Positions 9,700 through 18,546 of a stretch of DNA of 64,000 nucleotides are shown in pieces. The translations under genes were made by a program, and so were the position numbers. Location of the stretch: positions 62,001 to 126,000 of the forward strand of contig NJBM01000006.1 in NCBI GenBank assembly GCA_005223045.1. The letters are read 5' to 3'. The stretch is from Planctomycetes bacterium B3_Pla. Lineage in GTDB: Bacteria; Planctomycetota; Phycisphaerae; Sedimentisphaerales; Anaerobacaceae. The notes under the pieces were generated by a model, which was not told the DNA's origin, searched no databases, and worked only from the letters and a program-made list of their open reading frames with translations. Every line of letters starts with the position of its first letter. The stretch's first letter is position 1.

Positions 9700-10220
9700 G
9701 CTATTATACTCATCAAATGCCTGTACGCAAAGTATCTTCGCAGCAGGCTGAAACCACGAATTAACACGAATTTTTGGGCCACAGACGCCGTCCTGAGCGA
9801 AGTCGAAGGAGAGCACAGGGAACTCAGAGAAATAATCAATAGTCAATAATCAATTACAAGGGCCACGGATTAACGCGGATTTTCGCGGATTTAGAAGCGT
9901 AGGATGGGACCTGCCCTGAGCGAAGTCGAAGGGTTACCCCACCATAATTGCTTGTGCGGGATTGTCACCCCGAGCGCAGTCGGGGGGTCTATTAGAACAG
10001 ATTCCTCGATTCCGTCCCGATTTTGATCGGGACTCCGCTCGGAATGACGTCAATCATCGCCGTTGTAATCGATGACAGAGGCTACCACCCAACCGCTGTC
10101 ATTCTGAACGTAGCGCAGCGAAGTGAAGAATCTCATTTGCACATTCTAATCCCAGATGCTTCGCTTCGCTCTCCGTTAGGAGTCCCCAGGACAGTATGAC
10201 AATGGTAAGAATAGAAAGTT
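9700..10220. repeat. Gene-free stretch of dispersed repeat fragments
   Basis: No gene is seen between 9686 and 10230. The stretch is a patchwork of short elements that recur elsewhere in the window: CTGAGCGAAGTCGAAGG at about 9793 and 9915, 'CACGAATTAACACGAA'-type units at 9754 and 9866, and a palindromic GATTTTGATCGGGA unit near 10019. A short sequence of the type 'GTCATTCTGAACGTAGCG' lies near 10096. They look like relics of mobile palindromic elements. Confidence 0.5.
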
Positions 10221-10230
10221 CTCACACGCA

Positions 10231-10482
10231 CTAACGCGCCAGCTCTGCAACTTCCTCTGCGCTGAGCACCTCGTCGTAAATGCGAATATCGTCAATCAAA
10301 CCGGAGAAGAAACTTCCAGCCTCAACAGTTCTGCCGACACCGAAGTACAGACCTCCGTCCGAGCCTGCGCCGCCGACAAAATCGGTGTCCTTAGCAACCT
10401 CTTTCCCATCCACATACGGGTATCTTTTCACTCCATCGCAATTATAAATTTGGCCTGTATCGCCGAATATGTTATGTGACAA
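10231..10482 (-). pseudogene. LamG-type domain remnant (C-terminal strands only)
   Basis: An 83-residue open frame whose product ends in FSGLIDDIRIYDEVLSAEEV, the typical last strands of a LamG/concanavalin-A-like (LamG_3) jelly roll, preceded by YVDGKEVAKDTDF. A full domain is about 150-200 residues and would follow a signal peptide; both are missing. It lies 13 nt downstream of the end of a secreted-protein gene. Most likely it is the 3' relic of a larger secreted gene, not an independent one. Confidence 0.55.
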
Positions 10483-10495
10483 AAGAGACGGCCTA

Positions 10496-11140
10496 CTAGC
10501 CTTCGGGCGGCGGGGGCGGCACGCAAGGAGGCATCAGTGGCACACGCTTCATCACACCTCCGAAAGGGCCTATGCACAAATCCGGCTCGGTGCCCTCGTC
10601 CGGGAGTCCGTCTGCGGGGTTGACATCCTTGTCTGGGCCATAGAGCGAGAGATAAACGGTGTCTTGCCTGGTATTACGGTCGATTAAGGTCGTGGTTCCG
10701 CTGGTTACAAAAATATATTTGAGTTGACCGCGATTCGCCGGCTGTGTCTTAAATCCGTACCCTATTATCGTGTACTCATAGGTGTTACGTCCCGTTTTCA
10801 CGGCCTCCCCAATGAGGTGGCTCGCGTTATCAGCTTCAGGATATATACTCAAAAAGGTTGGGTCTCCGTTAGTGTACTGCTGCCGATAGGCTAATCTATC
10901 ACCCGCCGGGTCGAGTGGCGTTAGAGTATCCTGAATTATGGCCGGTTCAGTAATAGGTTCCATCTCTGGAATCCAGGTAATCCAGGATCCGGCGAGCGGC
11001 CAACCCGACCACGGTTCCTCGCTGTCCTGGGCCAAGCTGCTTTCGGTGATAACGCTCAAGGAAGCTGTAAGCAGGAGGGCCGTCAGCGTGATTAGGGCCA
11101 ACAGGGCAATGTTTCTTTGATTTTTTCTTTTTGTGCTCAT
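10496..11140 (-). CDS. Secreted protein of unknown function with proline-rich tail
   Basis: A 214-residue protein with a basic start (MSTKRKNQRN), a hydrophobic signal segment to about residue 35 and a globular part containing RLAYRQQYTNGDP, GYGFKTQPANRGQLKYIFVTSG and a late calcium-like DKDVNPADGLPD stretch. It ends in a run of prolines (PPCVPPPPPEG). AAGGAAA precedes the ATG. I do not recognise the family. The proline tail may once have linked to the LamG remnant that follows in another frame. Export is supported; function is not. Confidence 0.6.
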   Translation of the reverse strand: MSTKRKNQRNIALLALITLTALLLTASLSVITESSLAQDSEEPWSGWPLAGSWITWIPEMEPITEPAIIQDTLTPLDPAGDRLAYRQQYTNGDPTFLSIYPEADNASHLIGEAVKTGRNTYEYTIIGYGFKTQPANRGQLKYIFVTSGTTTLIDRNTRQDTVYLSLYGPDKDVNPADGLPDEGTEPDLCIGPFGGVMKRVPLMPPCVPPPPPEG

Positions 11141-11256
11141 GGTTTTTTTTCCTTTCTCGTTTGATTAGATGAGAAAATGATTGTAAGACTTGGTTCACAG
11201 ACTTCACAGTTAACGAAAAATCCGGCGATACAGGCCTTAGGCTGACTCGATACGCG

Positions 11257-11430
11257 TTAATATGGCATAAACCCACCTCCTCGAAAACTTGATGTTTTAC
11301 TGCGTACATGATGCACGCGGATGTCATTGCCACGATAGCCGCCGGGCGGGTTGGAACCAAAGTAGAGTTGCAGGCCGTCGGCCGAGATGCTGGTCCGAGT
11401 GTCCAAAGCCGAAGTGTTGACCGTTGCAAT
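11257..11430 (-). pseudogene. Remnant of a PD40 propeller repeat
   Basis: The minus strand encodes a stretch reading TVNTSALDTRTSISADGLQL, then YFGSNPPGGYRGNDIRV. This closely matches the repeat units of the BlaR1-like gene 350 nt upstream (NSSYSDVGPSISADGL... RPGGYGSWDIWV). The unit then runs into unrelated codons and stops at 11257. It has no start or neighbouring repeats, so it is a decayed copy or leftover of an internal repeat deletion. Confidence 0.6.
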
Positions 11431-11477
11431 TAACAAATATTGTTTTGCCTTTCTATTTATGATTCATACCTCCATTC

Positions 11478-11506
11478 TTGATGTGTTTCCCGGTTTGCGA
11501 TATCAT
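11478..11506 (+). promoter_or_regulatory. Predicted promoter of a candidate small RNA
   Basis: TTGATG (11478-11483), exactly 17 nt, and TATCAT (11501-11506). Five of six bases fit the sigma-70 consensus in each box. No plus-strand protein-coding frame follows before the terminator at 11557-11605. Confidence 0.4.
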
Positions 11507-11512
11507 GACAAG

Positions 11513-11605
11513 AGCCTTGGCTCGAGCGCGCAAACCATCCGCCCGGGTTGGGCTGGGCCGGTGAGTCACTGCTTGGCGGCATGACACTCACCGGCTGCTT
11601 TTTTT
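11513..11605 (+). ncRNA. Candidate small RNA (about 90 nt) with intrinsic terminator
   Basis: A promoter-like pair at 11478-11506 and a strong terminator at 11557-11605 bracket about 90 nt with no reading frame. The transcript would hold a short GAGCC/GGCTC hairpin near 11512-11523 and a GC-rich middle, then end in the terminator stem. I cannot match it to a known RNA family. It lies between the PD40 remnant and the BlaR1-like gene and is antisense to nothing recognisable. This is an inference from signals only. Confidence 0.35.
11557..11605 (+). terminator. Rho-independent terminator
   Basis: A perfect 10-bp stem (GCCGGTGAGT at 11557-11566 with ACTCACCGGC at 11586-11595) is followed by a seven-T run within 11599-11605. 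The direction is plus, although no plus-strand protein gene precedes it. Confidence 0.75.
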
Positions 11606-11782
11606 AAGCTATCAATTATTTGTTATTTTGCTTGCCAGTCAGAGAAGCGTATCAAAAGCCCACGATCTATCTTGTGGGCGCCGCTTCACTCAACCGCTCT
11701 TTACTGATTCTTTCGTGGCACCGCCTCCTTTCCATCACTGCTTTCTACTAATTTCCGAGCTAAACTAACATCATCATATTTC

Positions 11783-13687
11783 TTAAAAAGATCCCGGCAT
11801 GGGAATGATTGACACCTGCCACAGGTCCCAATTACCATACCCACCTGGCCGGTCATCGGAGATGAAGTAGAGGGTAGAGCCATCGGCTGAGATGGCCGGC
11901 ATTCCCTCGTAATACTGACTGTTGACAGTTGGCCCAAGATTCATTGGTTCTGCCCATAAGTCATTAATCGTCGCCCTCATCGTTACCCAAATGTCCCAAC
12001 TACCATACCCGCCAGGTCGGAAGGACTCAAAGAAAAGCAACAGGCCGTCAGCCGAGATGCTCGGGCCAACGTCGCCATACGAACTGTTGACTGTTGGCCC
12101 AAGATTGACCGGAGTGCCCCACGGGTCGAAGACCGTGACCCGCGTTGTTACCCATAGGTCGGTGCTACCATGCCCGCCGGGCCGATGCGCAGTGTAATCA
12201 TGAAAGTAGAGTTGCAGACCATCGGGTGATATACTTGCCGGTATCTCACAAGACGAACTGTTGACAGTCTCCCCGAGATTTACCGGCGTTTCCCATTCGT
12301 CGCCTGTCGTTTCTCGCGTCGTTACCCAAATGTCGTAGCCACCATATCCGTCAGGCCGGTCGGAACTAAAGTAGAGCGACAGCCCATCGGCCGGGATGCA
12401 CTGCCCCCCATCGCTAAACGAACTGTTCACAATTGGGCCAAGATTGACCGGCTCTCCCCAGAGGTCGTCTTTCGTTGCCCGCGTCGCAACCCAAATGTCG
12501 TGAGAACCATACCCGCCTGGCCCGGGGCTTGGCCAATCACTAAAGTAGAGCTGCAAGCCATCGGCCGAGATGAATGGGTTAATCTCCGAATAAGCCGAGT
12601 TGACAAGTGGGCCAAGATTAGTGGGAGTACCGAACACGAATTCCGCCGTGGCCACATAAGCATTGGTCAGGACTGCACAAGCTAATACTGCAAGCAGCAA
12701 CATTGCCCCGGCCCACCGTGAGCGCGAGGTCTTTTTGTACTCGGCAATCATCTTAATTCTTCTTTTCAATTGAGACTTGGTTTCCAGAATTCCCGCCATA
12801 CTCGGCAATCGCTGAGGGCGGGAAAAACGCTCTAACAGACTGACAATGGTTCGCCCGTAATCTTTGGATTCGCCGCTGCGCGTATAGGTCAGCACCAGGG
12901 CGTCACAGGCCAATTCCCGGTCGGACTGCATTCGATAAAAGGCGAGCCATACCAGTGGATTGAACCAGTGCAGGACTTGTAGCAGGCTCATCAGCCAGCC
13001 GACGTAAATATCGCGCCTTCTGAGGTGTCCCAACTCGTGCAGAAAGACGTATCGCAATTCCTCGCGACTGAGAGTCTCGACCATCCCGGAGGGCAACAGC
13101 AGTCGCGGCCGGACAAAGCCGAAAAGGGCGGGGCTGCTGACCTTGTCCGTTGTTACGATACCTAAGATGTTGCGGATACCCATCTCGGCCTTGCAGTCCT
13201 CCAACAGATCGAGAATCTTCTGGTCGGTCAAAGGACGTTCGCGTGTAACAAGCCACCAGAGACGAAAGTTGCACGCGCCTACATATACCGCCAGAGCTGC
13301 GCTGCCGAGCAGCCAGAGCAAAGGCACTATTCGCGCTAATCTGACAATAGCTGTTTCGGCCTCTGCTTCCTGAGTCTCTGCGGCGTCGCCGCGCATGTAG
13401 AAGCCCATGCCGCGAACGTCTTTGGGTTGCGAAAGGGATTGTATAATCCCGCCTTGCTGTATGGACCGCGGGACCCAGTTGAAGATGCTTATCTTACTCT
13501 CCGGCAGCCAGGGAGTCGCCAGGCGTATCAACAGCAGCAGCCAGAGACAGTAATGCCAGCGAATCGGCAGCCTGCCGCGCAGAACCAACTGGACCAGCAT
13601 TATCAGGCAAAACAGCAGGGCGGCCTGCAAGGTCGTCCGCAGCAGCCAATCGAATAAGGGCAGTAACTGTATGCTCAAAGATTCCAT
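11783..13687 (-). CDS. BlaR1/MecR1-type M56 membrane metallopeptidase fused to a PD40 propeller
   Basis: 634 residues. The N-terminal half has several membrane helices (about 10-30, 35-55, 105-125) and a cytoplasmic M56 protease with HELGHLRRRD as zinc motif and the conserved ELACDALVLTY. A further helix near residue 325 leads to the outside. There, instead of the penicillin-binding sensor of BlaR1, five to six repeats of about 55 residues follow, each with the pattern NLGP-VNS-...-ISADGL-LYF-S-RPGGYG--DIWV. This is a WD40-like PD40 propeller. The gene starts 3 nt after the BlaI-type repressor gene, so the pair should form a protease-relieved switch; the trigger is probably a ligand of the propeller, not a beta-lactam. 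Confidence 0.85.
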   Translation of the reverse strand: MESLSIQLLPLFDWLLRTTLQAALLFCLIMLVQLVLRGRLPIRWHYCLWLLLLIRLATPWLPESKISIFNWVPRSIQQGGIIQSLSQPKDVRGMGFYMRGDAAETQEAEAETAIVRLARIVPLLWLLGSAALAVYVGACNFRLWWLVTRERPLTDQKILDLLEDCKAEMGIRNILGIVTTDKVSSPALFGFVRPRLLLPSGMVETLSREELRYVFLHELGHLRRRDIYVGWLMSLLQVLHWFNPLVWLAFYRMQSDRELACDALVLTYTRSGESKDYGRTIVSLLERFSRPQRLPSMAGILETKSQLKRRIKMIAEYKKTSRSRWAGAMLLLAVLACAVLTNAYVATAEFVFGTPTNLGPLVNSAYSEINPFISADGLQLYFSDWPSPGPGGYGSHDIWVATRATKDDLWGEPVNLGPIVNSSFSDGGQCIPADGLSLYFSSDRPDGYGGYDIWVTTRETTGDEWETPVNLGETVNSSSCEIPASISPDGLQLYFHDYTAHRPGGHGSTDLWVTTRVTVFDPWGTPVNLGPTVNSSYGDVGPSISADGLLLFFESFRPGGYGSWDIWVTMRATINDLWAEPMNLGPTVNSQYYEGMPAISADGSTLYFISDDRPGGYGNWDLWQVSIIPMPGSF

Positions 13688-13690
13688 GTC

Positions 13691-14068
13691 TTATTCCTCC
13701 GCCTTCTGTTCCAGAATCTCTTTGAGTTCAGATATGTCGTCGGGCGAAAGCTCGGCATCCTCTAAGAACGCGGCGAGCATCGGCTTGGTTGTCCGGCCAT
13801 AGACCCGCCGGACAAAGGATTGCCGCTCCGTCGCGATACATTCATCCCGCCCGACTGCGGGATAGTATCTGTATCTCCTGCCTTCCTTCTCGAATTTCAC
13901 CGCTCCCTTTTTCACAAGCCTGTCGATCAGCGTCTTGATTGTCTTGGGCTTCCATTTCGTCTTGCCGGTCAACTGCTCGATCACGTCGTTGGCCGTTAAA
14001 GGACTTTTGGCCCACAATACGCGCATCACCATCCATTCCGACTCGGATATTTTGGGATGTTTGTCCAT
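13691..14068 (-). CDS. BlaI/MecI-family winged-helix repressor
   Basis: 125 residues from the ATG at 14068, selected because GGAG lies 8 nt upstream; an in-frame start 23 codons earlier would overlap the operator sites. The winged helix runs MDKHPKISESEWMVMRVLWA, then DVIEQL and WKPKTIKTLIDRLVKKG (recognition helix), then a dimerisation tail FLEDAELSPDDISELKEILE. Family members repress their own operon until cut by the partner M56 protease. The BlaR1-like gene follows immediately, and two matching dyad operators lie just upstream, so autorepression is well supported. Confidence 0.93.
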   Translation of the reverse strand: MDKHPKISESEWMVMRVLWAKSPLTANDVIEQLTGKTKWKPKTIKTLIDRLVKKGAVKFEKEGRRYRYYPAVGRDECIATERQSFVRRVYGRTTKPMLAAFLEDAELSPDDISELKEILEQKAEE

Positions 14069-14084
14069 AACCGCATCTCCTAAG

Positions 14085-14124
14085 ATTACAATTGTAATTT
14101 CATGTAAAGTATTACATTCGTAAT
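14085..14124. promoter_or_regulatory. Two BlaI/MecI-type operator dyads
   Basis: ATTACAATTGTAAT (14085-14098) is a perfect 14-nt palindrome containing the TACA/TGTA half-sites recognised by BlaI-family repressors. A second dyad, ATTACATTCGTAAT (14111-14124), has perfect 5-nt arms. They sit 17-56 nt upstream of the repressor start, where they would overlap its promoter. Confidence 0.75.
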
Positions 14125-14159
14125 CCAACGTCAACAAAAAAATGGGAAAAATCTTTGAA

Positions 14160-14480
14160 TTTCTCGTAGTTACGGGCTGAAAGCCTGTTTTTCGCCTAAG
14201 AACCGGGATTTTAAAGGCGAAATTTCGAGGAGAATACCTTCAACCACTGGCAAACTTTAAATAGCGGATAGCGTAGAGCGTTGCTCTGCTGAAAACCTTT
14301 GCAGGATGTCATTGCGAGGCCCGAAGGGCCGTGGCAATCTCCTCCATGCCGAGCAGGAAACACCATCGCCGTCTTTGAGATTGCTTCGCTTTGCTCGCAA
14401 TGACATTCATCACCTGAATTGTGACGGAGCACCAAGTTCTCCCTATGGGACGCCTTACGACGTTATCTGCTAAACGCTAT
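14160..14480. repeat. Intergenic palindromic repeats (REP-like), no gene
   Basis: The stretch between the operator and the small membrane gene has no supported reading frame. It contains CATTGCGAGGCCCGAAGGGC...GGCAATCTC (14310-14341) and the reverse element GAGATTGCTTCG...CTCGCAATGACA (14378-14405). Relatives occur at 42411-42450 and 57945-58035. GGACGCCTTACG, another recurring motif, lies at 14448. Confidence 0.5.
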
Positions 14481-14505
14481 CCGCTCATGTTTTGTCCCGA
14501 CATCT

Positions 14506-14775
14506 TCAGCGGCAGATAGTCAAGAGGCCGGCTTTAAACAGATATAGGAATATGAGTCCGCCGACGATTAGTGTCGTGGTAATCGCGAGCCACTTTCGGC
14601 TGTCATGGATAATTCCGACGATGCCATATACCAGGGCGGCAGGAAATGAGAACATCATGAGCAATCCTCCAAGGACTGCGAGGGGATTGCCTCAGCCGGG
14701 CTTGCTGAGAAGTGCAATACAAAACGTCGCACCGGCTACGCCCAGCAGGGCGGCGGATATTTTCCCGAAACGCAT
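14506..14775 (-). CDS. Candidate selenoprotein: small membrane protein with in-frame TGA
   Basis: From the ATG at 14775 the frame runs 27 codons to TGA at 14694-14692, then a further 61 codons to a second TGA at 14508-14506. Read through, it gives 89 residues with three hydrophobic helices (about 6-24, 31-56, 63-79) and Sec28 in the context SKPG-U-GNPLAV. A hairpin starts 1 nt after the TGA (14661-14690; arms GCAAT/ATTGC and CCTC/GAGG). It begins 72 nt downstream of selB on the same strand, so it would be co-transcribed with selA and selB. The alternative is two frames: GGAGG lies 7 nt before an internal ATG at 14658 that would start a 50-residue, two-helix protein. The SECIS loop is closer to the TGA than usual, so confidence is moderate. 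Confidence 0.4.
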
Positions 14776-14846
14776 CTTCCAATTCTCCCGGTAGCGGTCA
14801 AATACGGTTTCTGCTCCGGTGACTATACCAGCCGTTGCTCGATCGG

Positions 14847-16769
14847 TCAACCGCCGGTTCTTAAGTGCCTGGTGTAGCCCGCCCGGCGGGTTACGCCGAT
14901 GCGGTCGAAGTAATCCAGCAGCGGGATGGCGAATTTTCTCGTCGTGTTGAGAAGGTACTTGAACTTCACGCTTTCGAGGCCGCCTTCCTTCTTAATGTAT
15001 GATGTCAATATCTCGCGGGCCTGTTCAACGGCCTCGCTGTGAAAAAGAAGACCATTCTCAACCCGGACAAGATGTTCCTGCTCGATTAGTATCCGCAGGA
15101 CTTTCTGAATTTCTTCCGCTCCGGCTTTAGTGCTTTCTGCGACTTCTTCAATTTTCGGTGGATTGAAGGGGCGGGTCTTGAAAAGCGATTCCACGCTCCG
15201 CAGCAATTCCTGCTCGTCGTCACTAAACAGCTCACGGTGCTCTGGCAGAGCCAGCCGATGTTTTCTCTCGACGAGCTTGCCCTGCGAGGTCAGCAGCTTG
15301 ACAATGCCGTCAAAAACGTCCTTTCTCACTCGCGACGTATCATAAAGCTGCTCGACGCCAAGCCCCGGGCTTTCGGGCTTGCTGCGATGAAAGTCGCCGA
15401 CAATGTCGATGAGTTTCTGCTGAACATCTCTTGCCGTGTCGCAATGGATGAACAACTTGGAGTCTAAATTGACTACCTTGCCATCGCCGGTAAGCTTTGT
15501 AAGAATATCTTTCAACGGCCCCGGCAGCATTTTGGCGCGGACCGAAAGTTCACCTTCGTTGACGGCAAAAGCTTCGGCGGTCTTTATGCAATACTCGACA
15601 AAATCTCTTTCGACTAACACCGCTCTTGCCCTGTCTTCCGCATCTCGGAGCACTTGGGGCTGATTGCGCTTCAGCCTGGCCGGAAGCGCCTCAACAATCG
15701 TTCCTCCGCCTATGGTCTGAACGGGCGAAAGACTCCGCACGATAAAACGGTCGCCCGGGGCCGCTACAATCCGCTGCGGCCGGTCCAATCTGACCTGAAT
15801 GAGGCAGTCGTCGCCTCCGACAACGCGATTGGCCTCCAGCAGATACACCGTGGCGAGGACTTCGGATGTGCCGGTATGGAATTTCACATTCGCCCCCGTC
15901 TTTAAGGGGGTTTTTACACTGGCCAGGACCCGGAGCCTGCACAGATACCATTGCTCCGGCGAAAAGTACTTAGCGAGTGTGACTGTGTTGCCGCGTTCGA
16001 TGTTCTTGTGGTCCCATTGAGGGACGTTAAGCGCTGCGCACTGGCCGACCATGGCGGTATCGCTGTTTCTCTTGTAAACCTGCACGGCCTTTACCCGGCC
16101 TTTGGTCCCGTGCGGGAAAAGGACCACCTCATCGCCGACTTTGACTGTGCCTGCAACCGGAATGCCCGTGACCACCGTGCCGTAGCCTTTGACGGAGAAA
16201 GTTCGCTCAACCGGCAGCCGGAAGACGCCGTCGGTTTTCTTCGGCTCGATGGCATCCACAAGTTCTTTTAGAGCCTCGTAGAAGGTATCGAAACCCTTGC
16301 CCGTTATACTTGAGACAGGGAGAATCGGGGCGTTCTCTAAGAATGTGCCGACAAGAAAATCTTCGACCTCGGCGGTCACTTTCTCAGTCCGGGCAGCTTC
16401 GACGCAATCGACCTTTGTCAAAGCGACGATGCCGTGCCCGACGCCGAGCAGCGTCAGGATATCGAGATGCTCTCGCGTCTGCGGCATCACCCCGTCATCG
16501 GCGGCGATGACAAAAATGACGCCGTCGATGCCGGTGGCCCCGGCGACCATCGTCTTTATGAAGTTCTCGTGACCGGGCACATCAACGATGCCGACTTCCA
16601 GGTCCGAGACCGTACACGGGGCAAATCCGAGGTCGATGGACATGCCGCGTTCCTTTTCGGCCTTGAGAAGGTCCGTATCACATCCGGTCAGGCATTTTAT
16701 CAGGGCCGTCTTGCCGTGATCTATATGGCCCGCCGTGCCGAGCGTGATGTTCTTTTGTGCCGCATCCAT
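14847..16769 (-). CDS. selB: Selenocysteine-specific elongation factor SelB
   Basis: 640 residues. SelB is the GTPase that carries Sec-tRNA to the ribosome at UGA codons marked by a SECIS hairpin. The G1 motif is GHIDHGKT (residues 14-21), then [19 protein letters not shown] (G3) and LTKVDC (G4). Domains 2 and 3 follow ([32 protein letters not shown]). The C-terminal third consists of winged-helix domains that bind SECIS RNA, ending [31 protein letters not shown]. This C-terminal part is what separates SelB from EF-Tu. It starts 5 nt after selA and is presumably co-transcribed with it. Its presence with tRNA-Sec shows that UGA can be read as Sec in this organism. Confidence 0.97.
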   Translation of the reverse strand: MDAAQKNITLGTAGHIDHGKTALIKCLTGCDTDLLKAEKERGMSIDLGFAPCTVSDLEVGIVDVPGHENFIKTMVAGATGIDGVIFVIAADDGVMPQTREHLDILTLLGVGHGIVALTKVDCVEAARTEKVTAEVEDFLVGTFLENAPILPVSSITGKGFDTFYEALKELVDAIEPKKTDGVFRLPVERTFSVKGYGTVVTGIPVAGTVKVGDEVVLFPHGTKGRVKAVQVYKRNSDTAMVGQCAALNVPQWDHKNIERGNTVTLAKYFSPEQWYLCRLRVLASVKTPLKTGANVKFHTGTSEVLATVYLLEANRVVGGDDCLIQVRLDRPQRIVAAPGDRFIVRSLSPVQTIGGGTIVEALPARLKRNQPQVLRDAEDRARAVLVERDFVEYCIKTAEAFAVNEGELSVRAKMLPGPLKDILTKLTGDGKVVNLDSKLFIHCDTARDVQQKLIDIVGDFHRSKPESPGLGVEQLYDTSRVRKDVFDGIVKLLTSQGKLVERKHRLALPEHRELFSDDEQELLRSVESLFKTRPFNPPKIEEVAESTKAGAEEIQKVLRILIEQEHLVRVENGLLFHSEAVEQAREILTSYIKKEGGLESVKFKYLLNTTRKFAIPLLDYFDRIGVTRRAGYTRHLRTGG

Positions 16770-16774
16770 AGCTT

Positions 16775-18199
16775 TCAGGCTGTCCGGCCAAGAATCTCGG
16801 TTAGCGCCCGGACAAGTATCTCGTCATCCCCCGGCAGAAGAGTGCGCGGATCGATAAGGACCTGGTCGCTGCGGATCCGCGCGAAGATCGGCGTGGTGTA
16901 TTGGCGAAGCTGTTTTGCCAATGATTCAGCGCTGATTTTTTCATGGCGCAAAGCGACAAGTGTCGTCGCCAAATCCTGCGCCGGCAGGGAGCCGCTGCCC
17001 ATCTGCGAAAAACCGGCGATGCTCGTGACCTCAGCGCCGGAAATGGTTTTGCTCAGTTGTGAAACCAGATGCTCGGCCTGCTTAGCGATTTCGGAGGCAT
17101 CACGCCTTAGCATTCTCAGAGTGGGAACTTCCGCAAGAGCAATCGATTCGTCAAGAAACAGTTTCAGGGTCGCTTCAAGCGCCGCGAGGGTGAGTTTTCC
17201 GACTCGGACGATCCTGGCAAACTGATTCTTTCGCACGGCGTCTATCAGCTTGCTCTTTCCGAGAATGATCCCGCCCTGAGAAGCGCCTATGAGCTTGTCG
17301 GCGCTTGCAGTGACAATATCGGCACCGTTGTCGATTGACTCGGCCAGCGTCGGTTCATGCTCGAAACCGAATTGCGAAAAGTCGATCAGCGCACCGGCGC
17401 CGACGTCGTCGATCATCGCCAGCTCGTGCGAATGTGCTATGTCAACGAGTTCGTCCAGCGGAACCTCCGATGAGAACCCCTGAATTTTATAGTTGCTCGG
17501 ATGAACGCGCAGAATCGCGGCAGTGTTTTCGGTGACAGCCTCAACGTAGTCGCGCGGATGCGTTTTGTTGGTAGCCCCTACCTCGACGAGTTTGGCCCCG
17601 CTGAAAGCCATGACGTTCGGCAGGCGGAACGAACCGCCGATCTCGACAAGCTGGCCGCGTGAGACTATGACTTCTTTGCCGTCGGCGACCGTGTTTAGCA
17701 CGATGCTGGTGGCTGCGGCATTGTTATTCACTACGGTAGCCGCCTCGGCGCCGGTCAACTGCTGCAGAAGCTGCTCGATGCGCTGCTCTCGTTTTGCTCG
17801 CTTGCCGGTCCCGGTATCGGCCTGCAGCAGGGAATATCCCGACAATTCGTTCTGGATTTGGCGAAGCGCCTTCTCAGGTAGAACAGCCCGGCCGAGAGCT
17901 GTGTGCAAAATGATGCCGGTTGCGTTGACGACTTTCCTGTAATACGGCTCGGCGACCGCTTCGAGACGCAGCTTGACTCCGGCAATGATTTTCTGCCGAA
18001 TTGCACCTTCGTCCGATTCAGCGTCCGGGCCGGTGACGAGAAGTTCTCGAATCTCATCAATGGCCTGGCGAATCGAATCGGCCACTACATTCCTGCCTAA
18101 CTCAGCGACACTACTTTCCAGGGCAGCATCTTTCAAGAGGGCATCAACGGATGGCAGTTTTCGCAGCACAGCCCCGGCGGATTCATCCCGTTTTGCCAT
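16775..18199 (-). CDS. selA: L-seryl-tRNA(Sec) selenium transferase SelA
   Basis: 474 residues, the normal length. SelA is a PLP enzyme that converts Ser-tRNA-Sec to Sec-tRNA-Sec with selenophosphate. The N-terminal tRNA-binding helices (LRKLPSVDALL) are followed by NATGIILHTALGRA, the PLP-pocket segment VNNNAAAT, GGSFRLP and GATNKTHPRDY, then MIDDVGAGALIDF and the Schiff-base lysine in TASADKLIGASQGG (Lys302). The start ATG is followed by a basic, well-aligned N-terminus. The gene heads the selA-selB transcript, divergent from the selenoprotein gene at 18547 across a 347-nt gap. Confidence 0.97.
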   Translation of the reverse strand: MAKRDESAGAVLRKLPSVDALLKDAALESSVAELGRNVVADSIRQAIDEIRELLVTGPDAESDEGAIRQKIIAGVKLRLEAVAEPYYRKVVNATGIILHTALGRAVLPEKALRQIQNELSGYSLLQADTGTGKRAKREQRIEQLLQQLTGAEAATVVNNNAAATSIVLNTVADGKEVIVSRGQLVEIGGSFRLPNVMAFSGAKLVEVGATNKTHPRDYVEAVTENTAAILRVHPSNYKIQGFSSEVPLDELVDIAHSHELAMIDDVGAGALIDFSQFGFEHEPTLAESIDNGADIVTASADKLIGASQGGIILGKSKLIDAVRKNQFARIVRVGKLTLAALEATLKLFLDESIALAEVPTLRMLRRDASEIAKQAEHLVSQLSKTISGAEVTSIAGFSQMGSGSLPAQDLATTLVALRHEKISAESLAKQLRQYTTPIFARIRSDQVLIDPRTLLPGDDEILVRALTEILGRTA

Positions 18200-18413
18200 A
18201 AATCACCTCAAATTCTCAAAAATGGGAAACGTAATGACGAAAATATTTATGCCTATTCTAATTCATACTCTAATGAAAGGCAAACCGTTTGTTCGCCATG
18301 AGCTCTTTATACAACTCAAGGCATTTCTCCGTGCTTGTTTGATGTGTCTGCGTTCGCCCCCTGGGCAGAATAAATAAAGAAAAAAATTTGTTCCCCTCGT
18401 GTCCCGCAATTGT

Positions 18414-18419
18414 TATAAT
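18414..18419 (+). promoter_or_regulatory. Possible -10 box in the selA/selenoprotein divergent gap
   Basis: A perfect TATAAT lies 128 nt upstream of the selenoprotein start. The best -35 (TTGTTC, 18389) is 20 nt away, so the pair is imperfect. The remainder of the 18200-18546 gap shows no gene, terminator or recognisable riboswitch. Confidence 0.3.
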
Positions 18420-18546
18420 AATTCAGCGTCAGGTGTGCGCAGGAATTGACGCCGCAAAAGATCAAATGATTGGGGCTGTTGAGCAAACCATAATTTAGGA
18501 AGGATCGAATCGGATAAAGTCACCCTGGCAATAGCGAGGTCATCTA

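Noticed and set aside
15130-17225. Long plus-strand open frames across selB and selA
   Set aside because: They are shadows of the two minus-strand genes, whose protein motifs are unambiguous.
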